IMG/VR virus record: IMGVR_UViG_3300030109_004228
Coordinates: 1 to 25,734 of that record
Reading direction: 5' to 3' (one strand)
DNA: 25,734 nt
Origin: a virus
Made by a program: the position numbers and the translations under genes. Each line of letters opens with the position of its first letter. Within the stretch, counting starts at the first letter, position 1. Positions 7,286-14,762 of this stretch are shown in pieces. The notes under the pieces were generated by a model. The model did no database searches. It was given only the letters and a program-made list of their open reading frames with translations, and had not been told where the DNA came from.

Positions 7286-8683
7286 TTATGAATAAATCCA
7301 AATACTTCCATCGTCATTTATTGCCATTTCACCAACACCATATTCCTTGTCGTCCTCAACAGGTGCGTCATTGTCACCGAGTGCTTTTGCTGTAACAACA
7401 AATTCCAATGGTGTAATTGCTGTATCGGCGGCCTTTACTTGTTTTGCTACTGACCATCTATTTGAATCTATATCATGATATATTGCTGAACCACTATCTA
7501 CAGCTGAACCACTTTGAACTATCAAACCACCATCGACATTAGATGCGGCTGAACCAGTTGCAGTGAATATAAATTGGTCACCAACTGCAAGATTAGTCGT
7601 AGAAAGTGTTGTGGTATCACCATTAACTACTAAATCACCTTCAATAGTTGCGTTGCCCGAAACATCAAGTGTTCCTGTTACATGGACACCAGCTGTATCG
7701 GTGTTTAATCTTACCGTATTTGCTGATGATATTTTTACACTATCATCCGTTCCGAAATCAATATAGGTATCTGTTGAACTTCTACCGATTTTAAGTGATG
7801 TGTTGTAAATCGATTCAATTGTTGTTTGTGCGGCTGCTACATTAATTGCCAATGTTCCATCACCAACTGCGGCATCTAAACCATCACCCGCGACATCTGC
7901 TGCTGCTTCAACTGCTGGACCATTAGTTCCACCAACTACGATTTCACCATTTCCAGTTAGTGCTAATGCTCCAACTGCATCTGTTCCACTATCTTGTGAA
8001 ATCAGAACTGCTTTATCTGTTAGTGAAGTTGCTCCAATACCACCTTGTGCAACTGGTAATGCTGTATCCAATGTTAGAGCGTCAGCTGATATTGCTCCAC
8101 TCGCACTTATCACAGAACCCGTTAGAGCTCCTACTACTTCAAATTTTCCTCCGACATACCCATCGGTTGCTACATATAAATCTCCACTTGCAGTAATATG
8201 TGTGGAAGCGTTAAACGAACTTGCTGAAACATGAAGTCCACCTACTATACCACCTTGTGCAGCGAAATCAATATCATCTACAAATAATTTTCTAAATGCT
8301 GTTCCACTTACTCCCAAGTCTATTGCTGAATCACTACCCGGTTTTACATTTGAACCACCAGGAGTTAAAGTTATATCTGCTGCTGCAGTTAAAACCATAT
8401 CCGTAGATACATCAATGTGGTCGTTAGCTCCATCTATTTCTAATTTATCTACCCTTACATTTCCACCTGTTATTGTTAGTAGATTAGATGCGTGAGTTGC
8501 AGTAACATCACCACCATCAAAATTTATTACAGCACCACTATCTAAGAACAAGTCACTCCAATTAAGACTTATATCTCCCAACGAACCACCATCGGTTATG
8601 GTTGGTACTAAATTTCCACTTGAACTTACGTGATTTAATTCGGCGGTGGAACCCGAAACAATCACCTTTCTCCATTGTGCCAT
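7286..8683 (-). CDS. Tail fibre protein sharing an N-terminal anchor with the S74 fibre
   Basis: A 465-aa product. It starts MAQWRKVIVSGSTAELNHVS, matching the S74 fibre start (W-K/R-KVIVSGS-x-A-x-LN-x-V). The body has repeated short beta-type motifs: SLGDISLNWSDLFLDSG, GALTGSVISASGAISAD, then VTGTLDVSGNATIEGDLVVNGDTT, common in marine phage fibres. The C terminus (EYGVGEMAINDDGSIWIYS) contains no S74 domain. The product is probably a trimeric beta-structured fibre on the baseplate. ATG at 8683 follows ATAGGAGAATAATA, and an ATATTTATA element is 29 bases upstream, so this gene can head its own transcript. The shared anchor suggests the two fibres dock at equivalent sites. Confidence 0.8.
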   Translation of the reverse strand: MAQWRKVIVSGSTAELNHVSSSGNLVPTITDGGSLGDISLNWSDLFLDSGAVINFDGGDVTATHASNLLTITGGNVRVDKLEIDGANDHIDVSTDMVLTAAADITLTPGGSNVKPGSDSAIDLGVSGTAFRKLFVDDIDFAAQGGIVGGLHVSASSFNASTHITASGDLYVATDGYVGGKFEVVGALTGSVISASGAISADALTLDTALPVAQGGIGATSLTDKAVLISQDSGTDAVGALALTGNGEIVVGGTNGPAVEAAADVAGDGLDAAVGDGTLAINVAAAQTTIESIYNTSLKIGRSSTDTYIDFGTDDSVKISSANTVRLNTDTAGVHVTGTLDVSGNATIEGDLVVNGDTTTLSTTNLAVGDQFIFTATGSAASNVDGGLIVQSGSAVDSGSAIYHDIDSNRWSVAKQVKAADTAITPLEFVVTAKALGDNDAPVEDDKEYGVGEMAINDDGSIWIYS

Positions 8684-8712
8684 TATTATTCTCCTATATA
8701 TAGAATGTCATT

Positions 8713-8722
8713 TATAAATATA
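8713..8722 (-). promoter_or_regulatory. ATATTTATA element upstream of the 465-aa fibre gene
   Basis: The minus strand reads TGTATATATTTATAAATGAC, 29 bases before the start codon. Orientation and spacing match the elements before the tube and gp13-like genes. Confidence 0.45.
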
Positions 8723-8745
8723 TACATTCTAAATTATTGTTTAAA

Positions 8746-9723
8746 TTATGTCGGCGGATTCTCAAATCCTAAGTACCAAGCGTTTGAACCACTATATATC
8801 AATCCACCTGCTACTGCTGTTGGCATATTACCAACAACTTCACCCAATACTAATGCCTTTTCTTGGGTTGCCTTAAATACTAAATTATCTGAATTATCTT
8901 TAAAAATATACAAATCTCCACTACCCTTCGAAGATTGAAATTCCCAACTTGAACCTGTTAGTTCATTAACACCACTTGATTCTTTCCAAGTTGATGCCCC
9001 ATACTTAAATGCTGTACTATCTAATAATAAACTTCCTGTTATCTGATGACTCGATACGGATGGGTTATATCCAACCTTTGTCGAACCACTAACATTAAGA
9101 CCAGTTGCTAAAGAAGTTCCTACATATTGATAAACTGTCATATAAACATATTCACTATCGGTAGGATCGACTCCTGAATTCATAAACTGAACTATACCAG
9201 TTTTGTAGTCAAATATATAATCATTAGTAGAAACAATATCACCACCACTTAACGAACCAGTTTGTAAACTATGACTTACGGCAGACGATTTGTATAATAC
9301 TGCTAAATATCCTGGCGTAGCATCTTCTGTGGTTGAGTTTGCTAACGAAGATACTGCATATTTAGGTGATATGAAACTTGTTTGTTGATTAGAATCAATC
9401 AACTGAGCACCTACTCCACTATTACTTCCTGTTGGGTTTAGAAAAAACCAAGTCTCATTGTTAAGATTTGATTTTGTTAATTTTTGTCTATACCAATATT
9501 TCATTATATTATTACTATCATCTTGGTAAATAGAACCAATATCTGCACTTGAACTGAACGGTAGTCCACTTGATGGAATTTTAGATGCCTGTGTGTATAT
9601 TTCAGAATCTTGTAAATCTAATACATTGGTAAACGATTCTTGAGCAGTCGTAAAGGTATCGTGAGTATACCTTCTCGACGCGAGTAATCTACTTGACTTT
9701 GAACCTGAATCTATTAGTGCCAT
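8746..9723 (-). CDS. Virion appendage / fibre-type structural protein
   Basis: A 325-aa product starting MALIDSGSKSSRLLASRRYTH. It is Ser/Gly/Asn/Thr-rich and low in Cys, with many short beta-type stretches and the motifs VSGSTKVGYNPS and HQITGSLLLDSTAFKYG, which echo the ITGSLxLxGS motifs of the neighbouring fibre proteins. No enzyme motif is visible. ATG at 9723 follows AAGGATAAGAA, 9 bases after the end of the 785-aa gene. Composition, size and location within the appendage block argue for a fibre, collar or baseplate decoration. I do not recognise a specific family. Confidence 0.7.
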   Translation of the reverse strand: MALIDSGSKSSRLLASRRYTHDTFTTAQESFTNVLDLQDSEIYTQASKIPSSGLPFSSSADIGSIYQDDSNNIMKYWYRQKLTKSNLNNETWFFLNPTGSNSGVGAQLIDSNQQTSFISPKYAVSSLANSTTEDATPGYLAVLYKSSAVSHSLQTGSLSGGDIVSTNDYIFDYKTGIVQFMNSGVDPTDSEYVYMTVYQYVGTSLATGLNVSGSTKVGYNPSVSSHQITGSLLLDSTAFKYGASTWKESSGVNELTGSSWEFQSSKGSGDLYIFKDNSDNLVFKATQEKALVLGEVVGNMPTAVAGGLIYSGSNAWYLGFENPPT

Positions 9724-9732
9724 TTCTTATCC

Positions 9733-12090
9733 TTAACTAAAACTCAATGTTATTGCAGATATTGGTGCAGGATTACCCTTATACCTAACGATTACATAAA
9801 GTTCATTATCACTTGAATCTAAATACATACCATCACCATTTCTTATTGGCATACTGTATGTTCCACTTGAAATACTACCACCAGTATTTCCGTATAAATC
9901 TATTGCAGTAGAAAATGGATTTTTTATGTGGTCTTGTGTAATATTTGATTCAATCAAGTTACTTGTTGTTGCTGTCGGGTCGTATATCCTTGCCCTTCCC
10001 AATGATGCGTTATTACCACTTCCATTTCCTGAACTCTCAAATAGTATTGCACATGCTATACTATCAGCTGTAGTTGCGTTCCAAGCTACCAATGTTTTAC
10101 TACTTAAATTAACCGTCATACTTGTTTTTGTTCCACCATCGGTTTGAAATCTTCTTATATAATATCTATATCCTTCGTTACTTTCTTGTAAAGTATCACT
10201 TGTAAACCAATATCCATAACTGCCTGTTGGATCTACCAAATATCCTGGTTTTACTTGTAAATCATTTCGTCCTAATGTATTATCCCCCTCATCATTAGTT
10301 TGAAATGTATCGGTTGTAAAATATGCCCCATTAAAAGCTTGAACATTGTCTGCTAATACTATTCTAAAATCTTCTCCTGTAAATGTTTCTGTGGTATCTT
10401 GTAGTGCATTTGAATCATATCCTTGAGCTCTACTATAAACCGCCATACTACCACTATCAGAATGTTGATTAAATCTTGCAGCGTTATATAAAGATATAGT
10501 TCCTGATGAGGAATCTACTGCCGTGTTTTTCCAATTTCTACCCCTAGCTCTAAATACTAATGAATAATTTAAAGTATTGTTTGATGAACGATTCTGTCCT
10601 ACATTTTCAGTATTACTATCCAATGAAAAGGATAAAGAAGAACTTGCTATACATATATCAGAAAGATGAGGTACTGAATTACTACTTCGTGTCGTTCCTT
10701 TGTCTTGTGAAACAACTTTTAAATTAGATGAAGTTGATTGAACTCCACTATTAGTTACTGACACCGTAGTATTAGATAAAGTTGTTGAACCGATGTTTTC
10801 CCAAGTATCTGTTGTATTGCTATTAACTAATGGTGATGATGCATATCCATAACAAGGATCAAAAGATTTACTCACCTCTGATTCGAATAGCACGGTGTAA
10901 GTGGTTGTTAATAAATAAGGAGCTCCACTTAGACTCCGTGATGTTGCTGCAAATGCACTTATATGTGCACTACTCGTAACAACTGCCGTAGGTTGACTAT
11001 TGGTTATATCACTTGGTAAACCACCTGCGTATAAATAAAATCTTGTATTACTATCTGAACCATCTTTGAATACAAAATCTGCTTGAGAACCAGTTTTTAA
11101 TCCAACTTTTATACCATGAGTTGCATAATATCCACTAGCAGATATACTATTTTGGTCGTGAGAACCACCTGTATAAAATCTACCACTCATATTACTTGCA
11201 ACACTATTAAAATCACCATCTTGATATGCAGATGGAATAACCGCTGGTTGTGATGTTACTATCTTACTTAAAATTAATCCATTTGATGTTCCAAATGAAC
11301 TTATACTATATTCTGATGCGGAACCTGTGTGATATGTTGAATTTTGGTCAGGTGTAGAATCATCATAATTATCACTAAACGAATGTGATGCTGCTATCCT
11401 TACGGAATATGCTGTTGGCCCTCCACTTGTTAAAGTTCCTAATCCAAAATAATTTGAATTACTAAAAACCGTAGATGAACCACCTGCGTTAGCAGTTATT
11501 GTAAAATTATTTGTGTCGAAAGTTGCATTTGTCTGTATGGTTGAGGGGATACGAGAAGCATAACTTCCATGAAATGGATTTGTTCCTGTATCGTTTCCAA
11601 AATCACCTCTATCACTATCTAATACCCAACCCTTTAATGTTAAATATTTTTGAACTGCTCGATATGAACCAGTTTCACTCATATCTATAAATGCAGATGA
11701 AGTCCAATGTTGAGATAATCTTGCATTTTCGTAAGTTGAACCTAATACACCATCTAATAATGAACCTTTACTTGTGGTTGAACCTTCGGTGTGTGATGTC
11801 GAAACCGTATTCCAAAATTTTGTATTTGGTGATGCATCTGCTACATCTAAACTATGACTCATAGCACCTGCTATAAATCTTAAAATTTCACTTACATTAG
11901 TTTCGTGTGTAAAATTATTAAAGTAACTTCCATCGAGACTTTCACCCCAATTATTAGAAGTAGGATATCCATTCGTAATATTATTGGTAGTTATTGCCGT
12001 TGAAGCAGAAGTTGCACCTAAATCAACAGTCAATGTTGATCCTGTTACAACTAAGGGTGATTTACGGATTTCTTTACCAATATATTTCAT
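9733..12090 (-). CDS. Large Ser/Thr/Asn-rich tail appendage or baseplate protein
   Basis: A 785-aa product starting MKYIGKEIRKSPLVVTGSTL, the largest of the appendage block. It is rich in Ser, Thr, Asn and Gly and poor in charged residues, like beta-structured fibre or spike proteins. Recognisable stretches include SEILRFIAGAMSHSLDVADASPN near residue 70 and repeated aromatic-Ser blocks. No S74, lysozyme or lectin motif was recognised. ATG at 12090 lies one base after the TAA of the 108-aa gene with only a weak GGA ribosome site, so translation is probably coupled. A role in the baseplate periphery or in receptor binding is inferred. Confidence 0.75.
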   Translation of the reverse strand: MKYIGKEIRKSPLVVTGSTLTVDLGATSASTAITTNNITNGYPTSNNWGESLDGSYFNNFTHETNVSEILRFIAGAMSHSLDVADASPNTKFWNTVSTSHTEGSTTSKGSLLDGVLGSTYENARLSQHWTSSAFIDMSETGSYRAVQKYLTLKGWVLDSDRGDFGNDTGTNPFHGSYASRIPSTIQTNATFDTNNFTITANAGGSSTVFSNSNYFGLGTLTSGGPTAYSVRIAASHSFSDNYDDSTPDQNSTYHTGSASEYSISSFGTSNGLILSKIVTSQPAVIPSAYQDGDFNSVASNMSGRFYTGGSHDQNSISASGYYATHGIKVGLKTGSQADFVFKDGSDSNTRFYLYAGGLPSDITNSQPTAVVTSSAHISAFAATSRSLSGAPYLLTTTYTVLFESEVSKSFDPCYGYASSPLVNSNTTDTWENIGSTTLSNTTVSVTNSGVQSTSSNLKVVSQDKGTTRSSNSVPHLSDICIASSSLSFSLDSNTENVGQNRSSNNTLNYSLVFRARGRNWKNTAVDSSSGTISLYNAARFNQHSDSGSMAVYSRAQGYDSNALQDTTETFTGEDFRIVLADNVQAFNGAYFTTDTFQTNDEGDNTLGRNDLQVKPGYLVDPTGSYGYWFTSDTLQESNEGYRYYIRRFQTDGGTKTSMTVNLSSKTLVAWNATTADSIACAILFESSGNGSGNNASLGRARIYDPTATTSNLIESNITQDHIKNPFSTAIDLYGNTGGSISSGTYSMPIRNGDGMYLDSSDNELYVIVRYKGNPAPISAITLSFS

Positions 12091-12091
12091 A

Positions 12092-12418
12092 TTAGGTCAT
12101 TTCCAAAATACTTGCGAAAACATCAATATCACCATTAACCGAAGCTTGTGTTTCTAATTTATCCCCCGCTCCCAAATTAATTGGTTTTTCAATTACTACG
12201 GTTGAATCAGCAGGAACATTTACGGTTTTCATCAAGAAATATCTTTTTTGAAAATTTGCACTCCCACTAACCGATAAATTAAAAGTAGCGTCGTTTGTTC
12301 CATCAACATTACTCACATATACTGCATGAACAACACCTGTTGTTGCTGCTGGACAAGTATAAATTGGTTGAAGTGTAGTTGTTGATCCTGTTGCTGCACT
12401 TTTAAATGTATTAGCCAT
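12092..12418 (-). CDS. Small beta-rich virion protein
   Basis: A 108-aa product starting MANTFKSAATGSTTTLQPIY. The middle holds YTCPAATTGVVHAVYVSN and NVPADSTVVIEKPINLGAGDKLET, a pattern of alternating strands that recurs in small tail-associated phage proteins built on a jelly-roll or Ig-like fold. ATG at 12418 follows TTTGGAGGATAATA, one of the strongest ribosome sites of the window, which fits a high-copy structural protein. It is tightly packed between two larger structural genes and probably coupled to the next one. A fibre-attachment or head/tail decoration role is inferred from context. Confidence 0.7.
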   Translation of the reverse strand: MANTFKSAATGSTTTLQPIYTCPAATTGVVHAVYVSNVDGTNDATFNLSVSGSANFQKRYFLMKTVNVPADSTVVIEKPINLGAGDKLETQASVNGDIDVFASILEMT

Positions 12419-12420
12419 TA

Positions 12421-12999
12421 TTATCCTCCAAAAACTATTGCCATCGCCGTAGCGTGGTCTATTACTGATGAACCTGCTTCAAAAATTCTTCCACTGGAAT
12501 GAATAGAACTACTAACATTCAAGGAACCAGTAATCTGTGTACTACCCGAAACTATTATATTACCAGTTGCACCATCTTGAATTCTCATCTTTTCATGCAT
12601 ATCAGAACCATCAAATGTTTGAATAGATATGTCGTTGTTATCAGCAACAAACTCGATTGATGCACCAACTGAACCACCTTGACCTTGAAAATCAATAGAA
12701 CTTTTTTGAGTATTTGCTGTTCTTTGTAAGGTTATTACGGGTGTATCAGATTTGATATGTAATTCTGTATCAGGTGATGATGGTGCTGTATCTCCGAGTC
12801 CAACTCTATTATTCCCATCATTTAATACAATAGTATCACCGATATTCAAATTGTTATTGGATGAATTAACTAAAATTTTAGCATTAGGTGTAGCAGATGT
12901 TCCTGTTAAAGATAGAGAACCTGTGACGCCTGAACTGCCAGAAACTTGTAATGAACCAGTTAGTATACTATCTAATTGTTTTAAACTTATGAGAGCCAT
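12421..12999 (-). CDS. Fibre-type structural protein with TGSL/SGS repeats
   Basis: A 192-aa product starting MALISLKQLDSILTGSLQVS. It carries repeats of the type TGSLxVSGS (residues 14-32 and again near 150-165: VSGSTQITGSLNVSSS), a DxELHIKSDTPVITLQRT strand region and SIEFVADNNDISIQTFDG, which resemble shaft domains of phage tail fibres. The C terminus (IDHATAMAIVFGG) is short and has no S74 domain. ATG at 12999 follows ATAAGGAATTTGA and overlaps the end of the zinc-ribbon gene by 13 bases. It is related in style, but not identical, to the other fibre genes of this cassette. Confidence 0.75.
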   Translation of the reverse strand: MALISLKQLDSILTGSLQVSGSSGVTGSLSLTGTSATPNAKILVNSSNNNLNIGDTIVLNDGNNRVGLGDTAPSSPDTELHIKSDTPVITLQRTANTQKSSIDFQGQGGSVGASIEFVADNNDISIQTFDGSDMHEKMRIQDGATGNIIVSGSTQITGSLNVSSSIHSSGRIFEAGSSVIDHATAMAIVFGG

Positions 13000-13274
13000 T
13001 CAAATTCCTTATATCTTAATGCTTCTTGTTGTTTTCTTTCTTCCCAATACAAAGTCATTCCTTGTGAAATATTTTTCTTGTGTTCTTTCGCCTTAGGTTT
13101 TTTCATTTTTTCTATGGTATCCATAGTAAGTTTTCTATCCGATTGTGCACAAGACTTACATACGGCATTGTTCCCTACTGCACGGTCAAAAGTGTCTTTC
13201 CGAGTATAATAGATGATTCTATTACAATCAGGACACTTTCTATTTTTTCTGTTTTTCCAATGTCTTTTTCTCAT
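12987..13274 (-). CDS. Zinc-ribbon protein with NUMOD3-like segment, no nuclease domain
   Basis: A 95-aa product from ATG at 13274. Cys14-x2-Cys17 and Cys39-x2-Cys42 (KCPDCNR...VCKSC) form a probable zinc ribbon, with IYYTRKDTFDRAV between. Residues 56-75 (MKKPKAKEHKKNISQGM) resemble NUMOD3, a small DNA-binding module usually attached to phage homing endonucleases. No HNH or GIY-YIG catalytic domain is present. An upstream in-frame TTG at 13289 is possible, but neither start has a good ribosome site. An AATAAATATC element (13278-13287 on the plus strand) overlaps this region. It may be a remnant of a homing endonuclease or a small DNA-binding protein. Confidence 0.65.
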   Translation of the reverse strand: MRKRHWKNRKNRKCPDCNRIIYYTRKDTFDRAVGNNAVCKSCAQSDRKLTMDTIEKMKKPKAKEHKKNISQGMTLYWEERKQQEALRYKEFEWLS

Positions 13275-13277
13275 ACT

Positions 13278-13287
13278 AATAAATATC
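13278..13287 (-). promoter_or_regulatory. Degenerate ATATTTATT element at the zinc-ribbon gene start
   Basis: The minus strand reads CTTGATATTTATTAGTATG: the element ends 3 bases before the ATG. It matches the GATATTTAT core of the others, but the spacing is too short for a usual promoter, so it may be chance. Confidence 0.2.
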
Positions 13288-13320
13288 AAGAAGTTGAAAT
13301 AGTAGAAGAAAAGTGGAAAA

Positions 13321-13698
13321 TTAAATTAATTCTTCTATCATTTCCTCAATTTTTTTATTGAGAATTTTGATTTCTTTTAATCCTTTTTTAATCAAGGTAG
13401 GTTTACCTCTATTGATTCCCGAAAAGACTTTTCCGAGATTGACTTTCCAACTATCTCCATAGATTCGTAACATTAAAAATGTTCTTTTTTCATCACTCAT
13501 TTTTTCGTCAATTTTAAAAGGTGGTCTGTCTATATCCGTATAAACCTTTCCCAATTCTACATCAGTTCCACCCATTCTTTCAAATTCTGTAAGACCATCT
13601 GGTTCCGTACCTTTCATCACAGGCTTAGACCACCTTTTTGGTAAATCTTTAAATGAAGTATCGTTCCATTCTGTTAATAAATCTTTTAGTTTAAGCAT
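13321..13698 (-). CDS. Unknown protein with KLKDLLTE N-terminal peptide, candidate capsid-internal protein
   Basis: A 125-aa product starting MLKLKDLLTEWNDTSFKDLP. The first ten residues match those of the next gene upstream (MIKLKKLLTE) and of the 220-aa head-module protein (MAKLKDLIKE). Such a leader ending in Leu/Ile-x-Glu fits the T4 pattern of capsid-targeting peptides cut by the prohead protease gp21. The rest contains a conserved-looking GGTDVELGKVYTDIDRPPF segment and a helical Lys/Ile/Glu-rich C terminus. The start overlaps the upstream gene by 8 bases with no clear ribosome site, so translation is likely coupled. Function is unknown; delivery inside the head is inferred. Confidence 0.7.
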   Translation of the reverse strand: MLKLKDLLTEWNDTSFKDLPKRWSKPVMKGTEPDGLTEFERMGGTDVELGKVYTDIDRPPFKIDEKMSDEKRTFLMLRIYGDSWKVNLGKVFSGINRGKPTLIKKGLKEIKILNKKIEEMIEELI

Positions 13699-14002
13699 TT
13701 GAATCGCCAGTTTCCTTTCTCACATGCTTTATTACATCATACATAGAACCCCTACCATTAAATGCTATTTTCTTGTATGCATCAACCCACATTTTATCAC
13801 CTTCAATTTCAATGTAGGATGGTTGCATTCTTCCTGTTTTTTCAAATTCTGAACCATTCCTTAACCTTACTCTTGGATGTCCTATATTACCAAGACCATT
13901 TCTCGTTCCGAATATTCTGTCTAAATCCTTACGCATTCCTTTAAGGGATTTATATTGTTTTTTAAATTTTGCCTCTGTTAATAATTTTTTTAATTTAATC
14001 AT
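13691..14002 (-). CDS. Unknown basic protein with KLKKLLTE N-terminal peptide
   Basis: A 103-aa product starting MIKLKKLLTEAKFKKQYKSL. It is strongly basic (many Lys and Arg), with the motif RIFGTRNGLGNIGHPRVRLRNG and then YIEIEGDKMWVDAYKKIAF. The N-terminal ten residues are shared with the neighbouring 125-aa protein and end in Leu-Thr-Glu, a T4 gp21-type cleavage motif, as in T4 internal proteins. ATG at 14002 follows CAAGGAAATAAA. A basic, short, possibly processed protein would suit DNA packaging inside the head, but this is inference. No known family was recognised. Confidence 0.7.
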   Translation of the reverse strand: MIKLKKLLTEAKFKKQYKSLKGMRKDLDRIFGTRNGLGNIGHPRVRLRNGSEFEKTGRMQPSYIEIEGDKMWVDAYKKIAFNGRGSMYDVIKHVRKETGDSNA

Positions 14003-14003
14003 T

Positions 14004-14762
14004 TTATTTCCTTGTTGCTATCAGTACAAATGCTGCTTTATGTGGATCATCTTCATTTTCTAAGTAACCATCTTCATCCCATTCAGGATGTGTAATAAAT
14101 TCAAAAGTATAATCACTCCCATTATTGGGAAATGCGTTTTGAAGGTCATCTCTCGAAATACCTATTTCATTGAAAAAACAAAATGCTATCTTACCATTAT
14201 CATTAAGAAATTTGTGTGCATCTCTACAAAAATCCTTGTGAAACTGAAAACCCTCATCTAATAAAATTAACTTACCTTGTTCTTCTTCAGGAAACCATTC
14301 AGGTAGAAGTTGTGCAACATCATTATAATGTTCTTCCGTAACAACATGAGGTGGTGCTGCCATTATCAAATCGACTTTAGGTCCAGTATAATCATTTAAA
14401 GCATTTGATAAATGAAATTGAACTGAGAAGTCAAACATATCTTTAGTTTTTGTATGTCCTTCTTCTACCTCTGGATTTATATCTACAAATATAGCCTGTT
14501 GTAAATTAAACTTATGGGCTAAAAAGTAACCTATATATCCAGGTCCACTACACATTTCCATTAAAGAATTTTCAACTTTTAACTTTTCTAATAAATCATT
14601 ATCAGAAAAGAAGTGATTTATAAAATATTGTCCCCCACCAAAGTGTTTAGGATCGTGGTATAAAGATAGAGTATTTTCTGGTAATTCACCACAAGTGCAA
14701 ATATTAGTCCATTCTTGCTCACATGCAAATACATCTATGTCTAAACAATGTTGTTTTACCAT
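14004..14762 (-). CDS. Class I SAM-dependent methyltransferase
   Basis: A 252-aa product. Residues 67-81 (SLMEMCSGPGYIGYFLA) are the SAM-binding glycine motif, Asp95 in FVDINPE is the expected acidic residue after strand 2, and residues 131-140 (DLIMAAPPHV) occupy the place of the NPPY motif of N-methyltransferases of the PrmC/RsmC type. Here Asn and Tyr are replaced by Ala and His. An N-terminal CTCGELPENT segment with three Cys nearby is separate from the fold. The target could be protein, RNA or DNA; the sequence does not decide. ATG at 14762 overlaps the end of the 446-aa gene by 7 bases without a strong ribosome site. Its place among virion genes is unusual for a methyltransferase. Confidence 0.75.
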   Translation of the reverse strand: MVKQHCLDIDVFACEQEWTNICTCGELPENTLSLYHDPKHFGGGQYFINHFFSDNDLLEKLKVENSLMEMCSGPGYIGYFLAHKFNLQQAIFVDINPEVEEGHTKTKDMFDFSVQFHLSNALNDYTGPKVDLIMAAPPHVVTEEHYNDVAQLLPEWFPEEEQGKLILLDEGFQFHKDFCRDAHKFLNDNGKIAFCFFNEIGISRDDLQNAFPNNGSDYTFEFITHPEWDEDGYLENEDDPHKAAFVLIATRK

